Shown here in pieces: positions 1 through 9,044 of a stretch of DNA of 64,000 bases. The first letter of the stretch is position 1, and each line of letters opens with the position of its first letter. A program made the position numbers and the translations under genes. The stretch is from Vibrio algarum (lineage in GTDB: Bacteria > Pseudomonadota > Gammaproteobacteria > Enterobacterales > Vibrionaceae): contig NZ_JAQLOI010000003.1 in assembly GCF_028204155.1 (NCBI RefSeq), positions 1,426,001 to 1,490,000 on the forward strand, given 5' to 3'. Under the pieces are notes generated by a model. That model worked only from the letters and a program-made list of their open reading frames with translations, did not search any database and had not been told where the DNA came from.

Positions 1-919
1 AATGCCATAGCGAAAGATTACCCACCAAGAACTATCTCCATGGTTGCTCCATCAGGTGCTGGCGGCGGTTGGGATCTTACGATACGTACAGTAGCTAAAA
101 CGCTAAAGGATACAGGTTTAGTAGAATCAAATATGCCAGTAACTAACCGTCCTGGTGGCGGTGGTGCGGTAAACTTAGCTTACATGCAAACTCAAAAAGA
201 TAGTGACAAACTGATCTCAGTTTATTCCCCCTATTTTGCTCACAAATCTGACGGGTGCAAGTAAGTATAGCTATCAAGATACGACACCTTTAGCCCGTTT
301 AATTACCGATTATGGTGCTTTCGTTGTATCTAAAAACTCCAAATACACGTCTATCAATGAAATAATGGAAGCGCTTAAGAAAGACCCTAAATCAGTGAAG
401 ATTGGCGGTACATCTTCTGCTGGTTCAATGGACCATATTCAATTTTTAATTATTGCTCAAGCTGCAGGTGTTCCTAATCTTCGTCAGATCGATTACATTT
501 CTTTCCAAGATGGTGGCGCTGTTGCACAGGTTCTTGGTGGCCACGTTGACCTTATTTCTACTGGTCTTGGCGATGTTTCGTCTTTAGTTAAAAGTGGTGA
601 CCTACGCGCTTTAGCCCATACAGCAGACAAGCGTGTTGGTGAAGGTTTGGTGGCTGAAATTCCTACAGTAAAAGAACAAGGTATCGATGCTACGTTTGAA
701 AACTGGCGTGGATTGTTTGGCCCTAAAGATATGCCTGATTATGCAGTGACTTTCTGGAATAAAACGCTAAAAGAAATGGTAGCAACACCAGAATGGGCAG
801 AAGCTCGTAAGCGTAATGGCTGGGATGATGCTTATCAGAATGGAGAAGACTTTACTAAGTTCCTTTCAAAAACCAATGACCAATATAAAGCAATCTTAGC
901 TGAAATATTTGCTAAATAA
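1..919 (+). CDS. tctC: TctC-type periplasmic tricarboxylate-binding protein (5' end missing, apparent frameshift)
   Basis: Solute-binding component of a tripartite tricarboxylate transporter, predicted to capture citrate or a related tricarboxylate in the periplasm and deliver it to TctBA. The frame is open from base 1, so the start and signal peptide lie upstream. The glycine-rich APSGAGGGWD stretch near the start and the later NRPGGGG stretch are typical of the TctC (Bug) family. The frame breaks in the C run at 227-231. Adding one C joins LISVYSPP to ILLTNLTG, which is the family's usual sequence, and the rest runs to a stop at 919. I read this as a sequencing error or a very recent one-base deletion. 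It is followed by tctB and tctA and lies beside citrate lyase genes, so citrate is the likely ligand, although that is inferred from context. Confidence 0.87.
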
Positions 920-1012
920 TTAGTTAGTTTAATTTGAGTAGGAGGGAATGGTCCCTCTTACTTTTCTCTATATTCAATGTTCCTCAAAAAACTCCTAACA
1001 TAAGGTTATTCC

Positions 1013-1506
1013 ATGGATAGCAATAATGTTCGCCCAAACTGGGACGGATTTACGGGTTTGTTTAGCGTAGCATTTGGCCTGATATACGGTGGTCATGCCT
1101 ATACCATGCCGAGAGCGATGTTTGGCAACCCAATGGACCCAATCTACTTCCCTTTAAGTATTGCAGCTTTAGCAATTTTAATTGGCGTACTTTTGTTGGT
1201 TAAAAGCAACTTGAAAGCTACTATCGCGGCATTTACAAATATTATTAATGAAGACGCAAGTCGAAAAAACGATCGAAGAAGAATCTTTTATACCTGCATT
1301 ATTTCGGTTGCATACGCAATGTCGTTTGAGCATCTTGGTTATGTCATTAGTACGTTTTTATTTATGACCGCAATGTTGACGATTACTAGCGGACGCAGTG
1401 ATTGGAAAAAAGTATAGCGGTTGCGGTTGTTTTCTCTGCGACAGTCTTCTTTATATTCAACACGTTACTGGCTGTAAGTCTCCCACCTCTACCATTTATG
1501 GAATAA
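1013..1506 (+). CDS. tctB: TctB-type small transporter subunit (apparent frameshift)
   Basis: Small membrane subunit of the tripartite tricarboxylate transporter. The first frame gives 134 residues with hydrophobic segments near residues 14-30 and 43-62 and another after residue 95, then stops at 1417 just after a DWKKV sequence. One extra A in the A6 run at 1406-1411 restores a further hydrophobic helix (AVAVVFSATVFFIFNTLLAV) ending in PLPFME and a stop at 1504-1506, which gives the four-helix size usual for TctB. It sits between tctC and tctA, 10 bases before tctA. Individual TctB sequences are poorly conserved, so the assignment rests partly on order. The truncation is most likely a base-calling artefact. 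Confidence 0.85.
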
Positions 1507-1516
1507 GGCGAAAATC

Positions 1517-3019
1517 ATGACTGATGTATTAGCTAACTTAATCAATGGTTTTGGCGTTGCACTACAACCATATCATTTATTACTCGTGACCGTCGGTGGC
1601 ATATTAGGTACGATAGTCGGAATGCTACCCGGTTTAGGCCCTGCAACAGGTGTTGCGGTACTGCTACCAATGACATTTGCAATGGGACCAACAGCTGCAC
1701 TTATTACCATGACGGGTGTGTATATAGGCGCAATGTTTGGTGGGTCTCGTAGCTCCATTCTTATTAATACTCCTGGAGATGGAGCTGCATTGGCGGCCAC
1801 CTTCGATGGTTATCCGATGGCAATGCAAGGGCGTGCCGAATCGGCACTGGCTATTTCTGCTATTGCTTCCTTAATTGGCGGTACTATTGCTGCTGTCTTA
1901 ATGACATTATTAGCCGAACCTGTTGCAGGTTTTGCTTTGAAGTTTGGACCTGCAGAATATTTCCTTTTGATGGTTGCGGCTTTATCGATGACAGCATCAA
2001 TGTCGAAAAACAATATGTTAAAGGGTTTCCTTTCAATGGTGATAGGGTTGGCCATAGCGACAATTGGGATTGATGCACAATCTGGTCTTGACCGTTTTAC
2101 CTTTGGCAACTTAGAGCTTCAAACCGGTGTTGATTTCTTAGTTGTAATTATCGGTATTTACGCGATGGGAGAGGTATTTAAAAGCTTCCGCTCTCTAAGT
2201 GAAGGGACTAAGAAAGCACAGACTAAATTCAAACGTATTTGGATTGGTGGTGATGACTGGAAACGTTCAAAGTGGCCAATTCTAAGAAGTGCTCCTGTTG
2301 GTTTCATCATCGGGTCTCTTCCGGGAGCTGGTGGTACTATGGCTTCGCTAATGTGTTACAACAACGAAAAGCAACTATCTAAAAACAGTGAAGAATTCGG
2401 TAATGGTGCGATAGAAGGTTTGGCAGCTCCAGAGTCTGCAAACAATGCAGCGTCAATTGGTGCGATGATTCCTATGCTATCTCTTGGTGTTCCGGGGTCA
2501 GGTACAACTGCCGTCATGATGGGTGCACTTTTGATGCTAGGTATTCAACCTGGTCCATTACTCTTTACTCAATATCCTGATACAGCATGGGGTCTAATAG
2601 CTTCGATGTTTGTAGCCAACTTCATTTTGGCATTCGTTAATATACCTTTAGCAGGCGTACTGGTGAGAGTATTGGCCATTCCACCAAAAATCTTGTATCC
2701 AATTGTTTTGGGTTTAGCGTTCGTAGGTTGTTATGCAATCAGTAGCTCTGTAATTGACTTCTATATATTGACTATTCTGGGTGTCGCTGGCGTTGTTATG
2801 AAGCGAGCTAATATCCCAACTGCACCGATGATTCTAGCGGTTATCGTTGGCGGTACAATGGAACAGTCGTTCCGCCAAGCATATAGAATAGCAAACCAAG
2901 ATATGTCTATATTTGTGGGCTCAACGGTTTCTCAGGTATTGATCTTAATTACATTATTGTCAATAGCGTTGCCTTTATTGGGTACGTTAAGAAAGCGTAA
3001 AAATGTCGCTGCGGCATAA
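1517..3019 (+). CDS. tctA: TctA-type large membrane subunit of tricarboxylate transporter
   Basis: The 500-residue polytopic inner-membrane subunit that forms the translocation path of the tripartite tricarboxylate transporter. The length is normal for TctA. Visible family features are the glycine/proline-rich repeats GMLPGLGPATG near residues 34-44 and IGSLPGAGGT in the second half, plus AAPESANNAA and LGVPGSGTTAVM. At least ten hydrophobic segments are evident. It is the last gene of the tctCBA unit and is followed by a hairpin terminator at 3042-3075. Unlike tctC and tctB it reads without interruption. Citrate as substrate is inferred from the adjacent citrate lyase and CitAB genes; other tricarboxylates are possible. 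Confidence 0.95.
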   Translation: MTDVLANLINGFGVALQPYHLLLVTVGGILGTIVGMLPGLGPATGVAVLLPMTFAMGPTAALITMTGVYIGAMFGGSRSSILINTPGDGAALAATFDGYPMAMQGRAESALAISAIASLIGGTIAAVLMTLLAEPVAGFALKFGPAEYFLLMVAALSMTASMSKNNMLKGFLSMVIGLAIATIGIDAQSGLDRFTFGNLELQTGVDFLVVIIGIYAMGEVFKSFRSLSEGTKKAQTKFKRIWIGGDDWKRSKWPILRSAPVGFIIGSLPGAGGTMASLMCYNNEKQLSKNSEEFGNGAIEGLAAPESANNAASIGAMIPMLSLGVPGSGTTAVMMGALLMLGIQPGPLLFTQYPDTAWGLIASMFVANFILAFVNIPLAGVLVRVLAIPPKILYPIVLGLAFVGCYAISSSVIDFYILTILGVAGVVMKRANIPTAPMILAVIVGGTMEQSFRQAYRIANQDMSIFVGSTVSQVLILITLLSIALPLLGTLRKRKNVAAA

Positions 3020-3041
3020 TATATAAACAAAGCAAAAAACA

Positions 3042-3075
3042 AATAAAGCACAAAGGTAAAACTTTGTGCTTTATT
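3042..3075 (+). terminator. Hairpin terminator after tctA
   Basis: A 14-bp perfect inverted repeat (AATAAAGCACAAAG with its complement) closes over a 6-base loop 22 bases after the tctA stop and is followed by GCGTTTTATTTT. The T tract is offset from the stem, so efficiency is uncertain. It separates the tct genes from citC. Confidence 0.7.
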
Positions 3076-3156
3076 GCGTTTTATTTTAAATATAAATCTA
3101 TCACGCGTTAAATAAAATCATTTACACCATTAAATGATTATTAATTAAATTCAGTT

Positions 3157-3170
3157 ATGATTTAAATCAT
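3157..3170. promoter_or_regulatory. 14-bp AT-rich palindrome upstream of citC
   Basis: ATGATTTAAATCAT is a perfect palindrome in the AT-rich gap between tctA and citC, 52 bases before the preferred citC start. It is a candidate operator for CitB, whose family favours AT-rich sites; that assignment is inference. It overlaps the first in-frame ATG of the citC frame at 3169, which argues against that ATG being the start. Confidence 0.35.
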
Positions 3171-3222
3171 GATATTACTGTGTGATACAACCGATACTTG
3201 TAACGTTAATAAGCAGCAGGAT

Positions 3223-4323
3223 ATGTCAGTGGACTCCGCTTTTAGTTTTATACGGATACGCACAACAAACAATCTCAAGATGGAAAGAGTTAGCTCTTTT
3301 CTTAATCAAATGGGACTGGGCGTTGATGCAGACGTAGAAATATTTGTAGTGGCATTACAAAATGAAACTGTCGTCGCTGCAGGGGGACTTGCTGGCAACA
3401 CGTTAAAGTCTATCGCCGTGGATGATGCCTATCAGGGGCATGGGCTATCTATACAATTGCTCACTAAATTAATTACTTACGCTTATGATATCGGTCGTTA
3501 CAATCTGTTTATATTTACAAAGCCTGAAAACTATCAGATGTTTCATAAAGCGGGATTTTATAAACTGACTTCAGTGAAAGATCGCGTGGTTTTGCTTGAA
3601 AATAGTAAATCGAGGTTAGTTAATTACTGCCACAAGCTCGCTTTACATAAACGTACGGGAGACAAAATAGGTAGCATAGTAATGAATGCGAATCCTTTTA
3701 CATTTGGTCACCGCTATCTGGTCGAAAAGGCCTCGAAACAATGCGACTGGTTGCACCTTTTTGTAGTGAAAGAAGATAGGTCTTTTTTTACTTATGAAGA
3801 CAGGTTAAATATGATTAAGGAAGGCGTAAAAGACTTCCCTAATGTTATTATCCATCCTGGTTCTGATTACATTATTTCTAGAGCAACATTTCCGAGTTAC
3901 TTTCTAAAAGATGATGGTGTCATCAATTACTGCCATACCGCCGTCGATCTTCAATTATTTAGGGGATATATCGCACCAGCGCTGGGTATTACGCATCGCT
4001 TTGTAGGTACAGAGCCGATTTGCACGGTTACTCGATTTTATAATCAGCAAATGCATCAATGGCTTACGACTCCGACGTTGGAGTGCGATCCTGTGAACCT
4101 TGTTGAGTTTCCGCGTTGTGAAAAAGAACAACAACCTGTTTCGGCATCGTTGGTTAGACACTTGCTATTTAATAATCAGTGGGATGATGTGCAAAAACTG
4201 GTCCCTTCGACAACATTAAATTATTTGAAAAATTTGTTTAGTGGAGAGAGTGAAGTGTATGAATTACGTTGCCAAGAGGCCAGAGTTGCTCCGATTCATT
4301 ACGAAGCAACTTTAGTGAATTAA
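3223..4323 (+). CDS. citC: Citrate lyase ligase (acetylating enzyme)
   Basis: [Citrate (pro-3S)-lyase] ligase acetylates the thiol of the prosthetic group on CitD with acetate and ATP, switching citrate lyase on. The protein has an N-terminal GNAT-like region followed by a nucleotidyltransferase domain with NANPFTFGHRYL, KEDRSFFTYEDR, SDYIISRATFPSYF and GTEPICTVT, all lined up with enterobacterial CitC. I place the start at 3223 because alignment with E. coli CitC begins there. An in-frame ATG 54 bases upstream at 3169 lies inside a palindrome. Neither start has a good ribosome-binding site. It is transcribed away from tctCBA toward the convergent second CitX gene and is separated from citDEF by citAB, a split common in cit loci. 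Confidence 0.95.
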   Translation: MSVDSAFSFIRIRTTNNLKMERVSSFLNQMGLGVDADVEIFVVALQNETVVAAGGLAGNTLKSIAVDDAYQGHGLSIQLLTKLITYAYDIGRYNLFIFTKPENYQMFHKAGFYKLTSVKDRVVLLENSKSRLVNYCHKLALHKRTGDKIGSIVMNANPFTFGHRYLVEKASKQCDWLHLFVVKEDRSFFTYEDRLNMIKEGVKDFPNVIIHPGSDYIISRATFPSYFLKDDGVINYCHTAVDLQLFRGYIAPALGITHRFVGTEPICTVTRFYNQQMHQWLTTPTLECDPVNLVEFPRCEKEQQPVSASLVRHLLFNNQWDDVQKLVPSTTLNYLKNLFSGESEVYELRCQEARVAPIHYEATLVN

Positions 4324-4385
4324 CAGTGTATTGAGCACTGTTATTACGTCATAAGAAAAGAAGCTTTTAGACCATATTTGCCATA

Positions 4386-4910
4386 CTATGCAGTTACCAT
4401 CGATTCTTCGATTATTTGCTCGATACGGGCGTTTAATTCTTCCAAATTATGTTGATGCCTCTTCGCACATTCAGGAGCCGGGCAATTGCAAATGATGCAC
4501 TTTCTAGCAGACATTTTGCATGATCCTCTAGAAATTGTTTTACCTTCACCATCCATGACATTTAGATCCATTAACTGGCCTAGCGAGTGAGAGTTTTCAA
4601 TCTCCATCATGAATTTTTTTAATTCACTTGCAGAGCGGCACTGAACGGCAAGGTAACGTTCCTCGCCTGCAAAACCTTTGTGGTCATCGCTAGCGACAAT
4701 AATAAACCCTTGTTGTGACAACGTCTGTTTCACTGATTGAAAGGCTTGTTCAATAATCTCTGCTACATAACCATTCTTACGCAACTCCTTGGGCATATGT
4801 GCTTTTATGGTGATTACTGGAGTCTTAAATTTTTTAACAAGCTGTTGCTGTTTTTTTGCTCTTGTTTCTTTACACAGATAAGAGTCATATAGTGATATTG
4901 ATGAATGCAT
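4386..4910 (-). CDS. Second, divergent CitX-like protein
   Basis: A 174-residue member of the CitX family, whose classical member transfers the phosphoribosyl-dephospho-CoA prosthetic group onto apo-CitD. Family marks are visible: a start region with SLYD, an NSHSLGQLMDLNVMD stretch in place of the usual HPLGRLxDxDV, an SRGSCKMSARKC region, and a Cys-rich tail CIICNCPAPECAKRHQH. Compared with the other copy at 10578-11099 the signature has Pro to Ser and Arg to Gln changes, so activity may differ. It is transcribed leftward from the citX2/citA gap and ends 62 bases from citC. Whether it serves CitD, another acyl carrier, or is a regulator is unknown. No CitG partner is present in the window. 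Confidence 0.8.
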   Translation of the reverse strand: MHSSISLYDSYLCKETRAKKQQQLVKKFKTPVITIKAHMPKELRKNGYVAEIIEQAFQSVKQTLSQQGFIIVASDDHKGFAGEERYLAVQCRSASELKKFMMEIENSHSLGQLMDLNVMDGEGKTISRGSCKMSARKCIICNCPAPECAKRHQHNLEELNARIEQIIEESMVTA

Positions 4911-5247
4911 GTTGCGCTCTCCTATTTTAACGTAAATACGACAATAGCAAAATATAATGTTATTGCTTTGTTAGCACATACATATATCGATAGTGAAAGA
5001 GCTTTAAATGGTTTTAATGATTTTAATTATTGCCGCTTAAATATGAAAAAATAAGTTTTTTAGGATTTAATAAAAGCGCTGGGACACAACGAACGTTCTT
5101 TGAATAATAAGTAATATACATTGTGAATATGTGATCAATGGCTAATTAACAGTTGTTTTTATATTTATCAACTATGTTTTTGCATTTAGTTGTTGAATTG
5201 AAGCGCCATAACAAATAACGTGCATCGTTAGGTTTTTATCTTGAATT
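4911..5247. promoter_or_regulatory. Divergent AT-rich intergenic region between citX-like gene and citA
   Basis: This 337-base gap contains no credible gene. It separates two divergently transcribed genes, so it must hold both promoters. It is very AT-rich, with a loosely symmetric AGCAAAATATAATGTTATTGCT element at about 4948-4969 and runs such as TTTTAATGATTTTAATTATT. No specific operator can be assigned from sequence alone. Confidence 0.4.
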
Positions 5248-6891
5248 GTGAGTTGTATGGATAACCCAACCCTACGTCTAAAACAAAAATTGAAAATCGG
5301 AATGTCCTTTCGAGGACGTGTTTTTGTGCTTATTTTAGCGCTTTTAATGCTACAAGCCATCATTATGGCATTCAATTTTCATAACACATTAACAGATACG
5401 TTACACCATCAAGTAGGTACTAGAGCACTAATTCAAGCACAAGAGATAGCAAGTGATCCAGAACTGATCCAAGAAGTTAGAATAAAGAATGTCGTCGCTG
5501 TAGAGCATGTGATCAACAGGTTGCATGGAATATCAGACGCAAGTTTTATCGTTGTAGGTGACGAAAAAGGTATTAGGCTTTCGCATCCAGTAAAAGACCG
5601 AATTGGGAAGCCTATGCAAGGCGGCGATAATGCAGGTGCATTAGAAAGAGGTGAATCTTATATTTCCGTTCGTGAAGGAAGCCTTGGTTATGGAGTAAGA
5701 GGTAAAGCACCAGTCATAGACTTTGATGGGAACATTATTGGCGTAGTCTCAGTTGGGTATTTACTTAATAGATTTGACCAATGGTTTGTTTTTTATACTA
5801 AGCCATTGATTTTTGAAGTTCTGATTATTCTTTTACTCACCGCAGTCGGTGCTTGGACGTTTTCTTCGCATATTAAGAAAAAAATGAATGGTATGGAACC
5901 ATCAGAAATCGCCTTGGCTCTGTATTTACAAAAATCTATTTTAAGTTCGGTATATGAAGGCGTTATAGCAATAGATAAGAAAGGTTATATTCTCGCAGTA
6001 AATAATACGGCTCGAGAGCTTTTGGGTACTGAAAGGGGTATTAAGTATCTTAAAACCCGCCAGATTATCGAGTATGTATCTCAGACTCAGTTTTTCTTTC
6101 AAACACCATTTGAAAAAAATATTAAAGATGAGATTGTATCTTTAAATGAGCAGACGTTAATCGCTAACAGAGTCGCCATTTTCGATGGTGAAGTATTGAT
6201 TGGTTGGGTGATCAGTTTTAGGCATAAAAATGATATCAACTCTCTGACAGCAGAGCTTAGTCAGATAAAGCAATATACGGAAAACTTGCGAGTCATGCGA
6301 CATGAACATGCAAATAAGTTATCAACGATTGGAGGACTGATTGAAATTGGTGATAACGCTGCTGCTCTTAAAATAATTAACCACGAGAATAGTAAGAAAC
6401 AACAATTGATAGATTTTGTTAGCTCGCGGTTTCAATGCAGGCAAGTCGCAGGAATCTTACTTGGAAAATATTCTAGAGCAAGGGAGTTAGGGCTGGAGTT
6501 AAAATTTGACCCCACCTGTCAGTTGTATAATTTGGCAGAAAAAATTGAGCCAGATGAGCTGTCAGCAATTATCGGTAATTTGATTGATAATGCATTTGAA
6601 GCAACGCTTAAAAATCCAGACAGTAACAAAGAAATATCGCTATTGATTACCGACGCAAGCCATGAATTAGTGATAGAGATTGCTGACAATGGTTGCGGTA
6701 TACCGCCTGAACTTGCTGCGGATATCTTTAGTCGAGGAATAACTAGCAAAGTAGATAGTGATGGTCACGGTATTGGACTCTATCTTATAAACCGTTACGT
6801 TACTAATGCCGGCGGCGTTATCTTGGTAGATAATGCAGAGCCTAAAGGCACTATATTTTCAATTTTTATACCAAATAATGGTGAAAAATAA
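5248..6891 (+). CDS. citA: Citrate sensor histidine kinase CitA
   Basis: Membrane sensor kinase of the CitA/DcuS family, predicted to sense extracellular citrate and phosphorylate CitB. Order of parts: first membrane helix at about 22-43; periplasmic sensing domain at about 45-175 with KGIRLSHP and GSLGYGVRGKAPV; second helix at about 180-203; cytoplasmic PAS; a DHp region with MRHEHANKL, where His352 is the likely phosphoacceptor; then an HATPase with NLIDNAFEAT and DNGCGIPPE. Length (547) is normal. The listed start is a GTG; an ATG three codons in (5257) or one at 5302 are alternatives, and none has a strong ribosome-binding site. Its stop overlaps the citB start by one base (TAATG), so the two are co-translated. 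Confidence 0.93.
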   Translation: MSCMDNPTLRLKQKLKIGMSFRGRVFVLILALLMLQAIIMAFNFHNTLTDTLHHQVGTRALIQAQEIASDPELIQEVRIKNVVAVEHVINRLHGISDASFIVVGDEKGIRLSHPVKDRIGKPMQGGDNAGALERGESYISVREGSLGYGVRGKAPVIDFDGNIIGVVSVGYLLNRFDQWFVFYTKPLIFEVLIILLLTAVGAWTFSSHIKKKMNGMEPSEIALALYLQKSILSSVYEGVIAIDKKGYILAVNNTARELLGTERGIKYLKTRQIIEYVSQTQFFFQTPFEKNIKDEIVSLNEQTLIANRVAIFDGEVLIGWVISFRHKNDINSLTAELSQIKQYTENLRVMRHEHANKLSTIGGLIEIGDNAAALKIINHENSKKQQLIDFVSSRFQCRQVAGILLGKYSRARELGLELKFDPTCQLYNLAEKIEPDELSAIIGNLIDNAFEATLKNPDSNKEISLLITDASHELVIEIADNGCGIPPELAADIFSRGITSKVDSDGHGIGLYLINRYVTNAGGVILVDNAEPKGTIFSIFIPNNGEK

Positions 6892-7580
6892 TGAATACTA
6901 TTGATGTATTAATTGTCGAAGATGACACCGCAATTGCAGAGTTACACGCGCAATTTTTAAGACAGACATTACGCTACCGCCCTGTGGGGATTGCTTCAAA
7001 TCTGAATATGGCACGAACCATGATAAAGGTTCAGAAGCCAAAGCTGATTATTCTTGATAATTACCTACCCGATGGAAAAGGTACGGACTTATTAAGAGAG
7101 ATTGTTTCAGATAAAAGCAGTGATAAAGCTGATGTAATACTGGTAACGGCTTCGAGTGAAATGGATACAGTAAAAGAGGCGATGCATTGTGGGTGCTTCG
7201 ACTATATATTAAAACCTGTCGCCTATGATAGGTTGCAAGAAACGTTAAATAGGTACTTGAAATTTAACAGTGCTATAAATGCATTTGACAACATTAGCCA
7301 GCGCCACGTTGATGATCTTTTCAACATCCAGGCTCGAGACAAAACGACGGGATCGCTTCCAAAAGGTATTGGTGAATTAACCTTGGATAAGATAAAACAA
7401 GTCTTTACTCAGAATATTGGTGTTAGATATACCGCTGAAAGTTTGGGTGCGGAAGTAGGTATAAGTAAAACGACGGCAAGACGTTATCTTGAATTCTGTT
7501 CAGCTAGTGGATTCTTAACCGCGGAAAACGAACATGGCCGAGTAGGACGTCCAGAGCGGGTATACCTTAAGACAGATTAA
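6891..7580 (+). CDS. citB: Response regulator CitB
   Basis: A 229-residue response regulator of the CitB/DcuR type. The N-terminal receiver has the acidic pair VEDD, phosphoacceptor Asp56 in ILDNYLPDG, and the conserved Lys in LKPV. The C-terminal DNA-binding part has a helix-turn-helix (TAESLGAEVGISKTTARRYLEFC, quoted only as location about 178-200). It is expected to activate the citrate lyase and transport genes when phosphorylated by CitA, with which it overlaps by one base. Palindromic AT-rich sites lie upstream of citC and citD and are candidate targets. Confidence 0.93.
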   Translation: MNTIDVLIVEDDTAIAELHAQFLRQTLRYRPVGIASNLNMARTMIKVQKPKLIILDNYLPDGKGTDLLREIVSDKSSDKADVILVTASSEMDTVKEAMHCGCFDYILKPVAYDRLQETLNRYLKFNSAINAFDNISQRHVDDLFNIQARDKTTGSLPKGIGELTLDKIKQVFTQNIGVRYTAESLGAEVGISKTTARRYLEFCSASGFLTAENEHGRVGRPERVYLKTD

Positions 7581-7619
7581 CCTCTTTTATTAAGTCAATA
7601 GTAACCATAATGATGGCTG

Positions 7620-7655
7620 TTTTTAATCAAGCACAATAGACGGTTTGATTAAAAA
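7620..7655. promoter_or_regulatory. 11-bp inverted repeat in citB-citD gap
   Basis: TTTTTAATCAA (7620-7630) and its exact complement TTGATTAAAAA (7645-7655) are separated by 14 bases, 40 bases after the citB stop and 209 bases before citD. There is no T tract after the stem on the plus strand, so it may be a CitB operator rather than a terminator. The rest of the 283-base gap holds no gene. Confidence 0.4.
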
Positions 7656-7863
7656 TAGTGATTGTCAATTCCCCTAAATATTCAATTAAAACCATTAAAA
7701 ACATAAACGATTTTTACCTTTCAATGAAACTAGAGTCCCATCATCATCTAGTCCTCCCTATTTAGGAAAATACCATTCAGATAATGAATTGGTCGCACCC
7801 CGTTGTACGCCAAATTCCAAATATTAAACGACCTAAGTATTTTCTAACTCATGAGGAGTTAAC

Positions 7864-8157
7864 ATGCATATTAAACAGCGATCTTACGCTGGAACTTTAG
7901 AATCTAGTGACCTGCTGGTAGAGGTTTTACCGTCTGAAACAGATACGCTAGACATTGAGCTGACGAGTTCAGTAGAAAAGCAGTTTGATGAACTTATTCT
8001 CAAGGTAATAACGGATACATTGAATGAGCTAGGTGTGACAGTCGCAACGGTCGTAGTGAATGATAAGGGTGCACTAGATTGTGTTATCAGAGCTCGAGTT
8101 CAAGCCGCGGTGATGCGTGCATCGGGTAGTGAAGAAATCAACTGGAGTGTAGTGTAA
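7864..8157 (+). CDS. citD: Citrate lyase acyl carrier protein (gamma subunit)
   Basis: The 97-residue acyl carrier subunit of citrate lyase, which carries the phosphoribosyl-dephospho-CoA arm. Ser14 in AGTLESSD aligns with the modified serine of E. coli CitD (Ser14), and SSVEKQF and DDKGALDC-like motifs (here NDKGALDC) are conserved. A strong ribosome-binding site (ATGAGGAG) lies 7 bases upstream. The stop overlaps the citE start by one base. It heads the citDEFX operon. Confidence 0.97.
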   Translation: MHIKQRSYAGTLESSDLLVEVLPSETDTLDIELTSSVEKQFDELILKVITDTLNELGVTVATVVVNDKGALDCVIRARVQAAVMRASGSEEINWSVV

Positions 8158-9035
8158 TGGAAGCAAAGTTACGAAGAAGTATGTTGTTCGTTCCCGGCTC
8201 GAACGCTGCGATGTTAAGTAATACCTTTATTTATACCCCCGATGCCATCATGTTTGACCTTGAGGATTCGGTTTCTATTCGTGAGAAAGACACGGCGCGT
8301 ATGTTGGTAATGAACACATTACAACACCCGCTCTATAGAGATATTGAAACTGTTGTTCGTGTTAATGGACTGGATTCTCAATATGGACGTGATGATGTAA
8401 AAGCGGTAGTAAAAGCTGGTGTTAATGTTGTTCGTTTAGCCAAGACAGATTCTCTACAAGATGTACTGGATATGGAAGCTGAAATAGAAGCCGCAGAGAG
8501 AGAATTTGGTAAAGAAGTAGGTAGTACAAGAATGTTGGCGGCGATAGAGTCTGCAATGGGGATCAATAATGCAGTCGAAATAGCTTTTGGTTCAAAGCGA
8601 CTGATTGGTATTGCTTTAGGTGCTGAAGATTATGTACGTGATCTAAGAACAGAAAGAACAGCAGAAGGTACGGAGCTTCTTTTTGCACGTTGCTCGATAC
8701 TTCAAGCTGCTAGAGCCGCAGGTATCATGGCGTTCGATACCGTGTATTCTGATGCGAACAACGAAGAAGGGTTCTTAAACGAAGCGGAACATATTAAATC
8801 GTTAGGGTTTGATGGGAAATCCCTTATAAATCCACGTCAGATTGAAATTTTGCACAATGTGTTCGCGCCTTCTCAAAAAGAAATAGATCACGCACAAGCC
8901 GTTATTGAAGCTGCTGAAGAAGCCGAAGAAATGGGGTCTGGGGTGGTGTCTTTAAACGGTAAAATGGTCGATAGTCCAATTATTGAACGCGCTCGTTTAA
9001 CCTTGAAACGTGCCGAGTCTGGTATTAAACAGTAA
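8157..9035 (+). CDS. citE: Citrate lyase beta subunit (citryl-CoA-type lyase)
   Basis: CitE cleaves citryl-ACP to oxaloacetate and acetyl-ACP. The protein has 292 residues, normal for the HpcH/HpaI superfamily, and opens with LRRSMLFVPGSN. MFDLEDSVSIREKD, RVNGLDSQYGRDD, GALGAEDY-like (here IALGAEDYVRDL) and GFDGKSLINPRQI match CitE metal- and CoA-binding regions. It begins within the citD stop (TAATG) and is followed 9 bases later by citF. Confidence 0.97.
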   Translation: MEAKLRRSMLFVPGSNAAMLSNTFIYTPDAIMFDLEDSVSIREKDTARMLVMNTLQHPLYRDIETVVRVNGLDSQYGRDDVKAVVKAGVNVVRLAKTDSLQDVLDMEAEIEAAEREFGKEVGSTRMLAAIESAMGINNAVEIAFGSKRLIGIALGAEDYVRDLRTERTAEGTELLFARCSILQAARAAGIMAFDTVYSDANNEEGFLNEAEHIKSLGFDGKSLINPRQIEILHNVFAPSQKEIDHAQAVIEAAEEAEEMGSGVVSLNGKMVDSPIIERARLTLKRAESGIKQ

Positions 9036-9044
9036 GGTACGACA

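Noticed and set aside
40..264. Separate 74-aa gene before a second short frame at 236
   Set aside because: Both are halves of one TctC gene joined by restoring one C at 227-231.
3169..3222. Upstream ATG as citC start
   Set aside because: It lies inside a palindrome, lacks a ribosome-binding site and adds residues absent from other CitC proteins.
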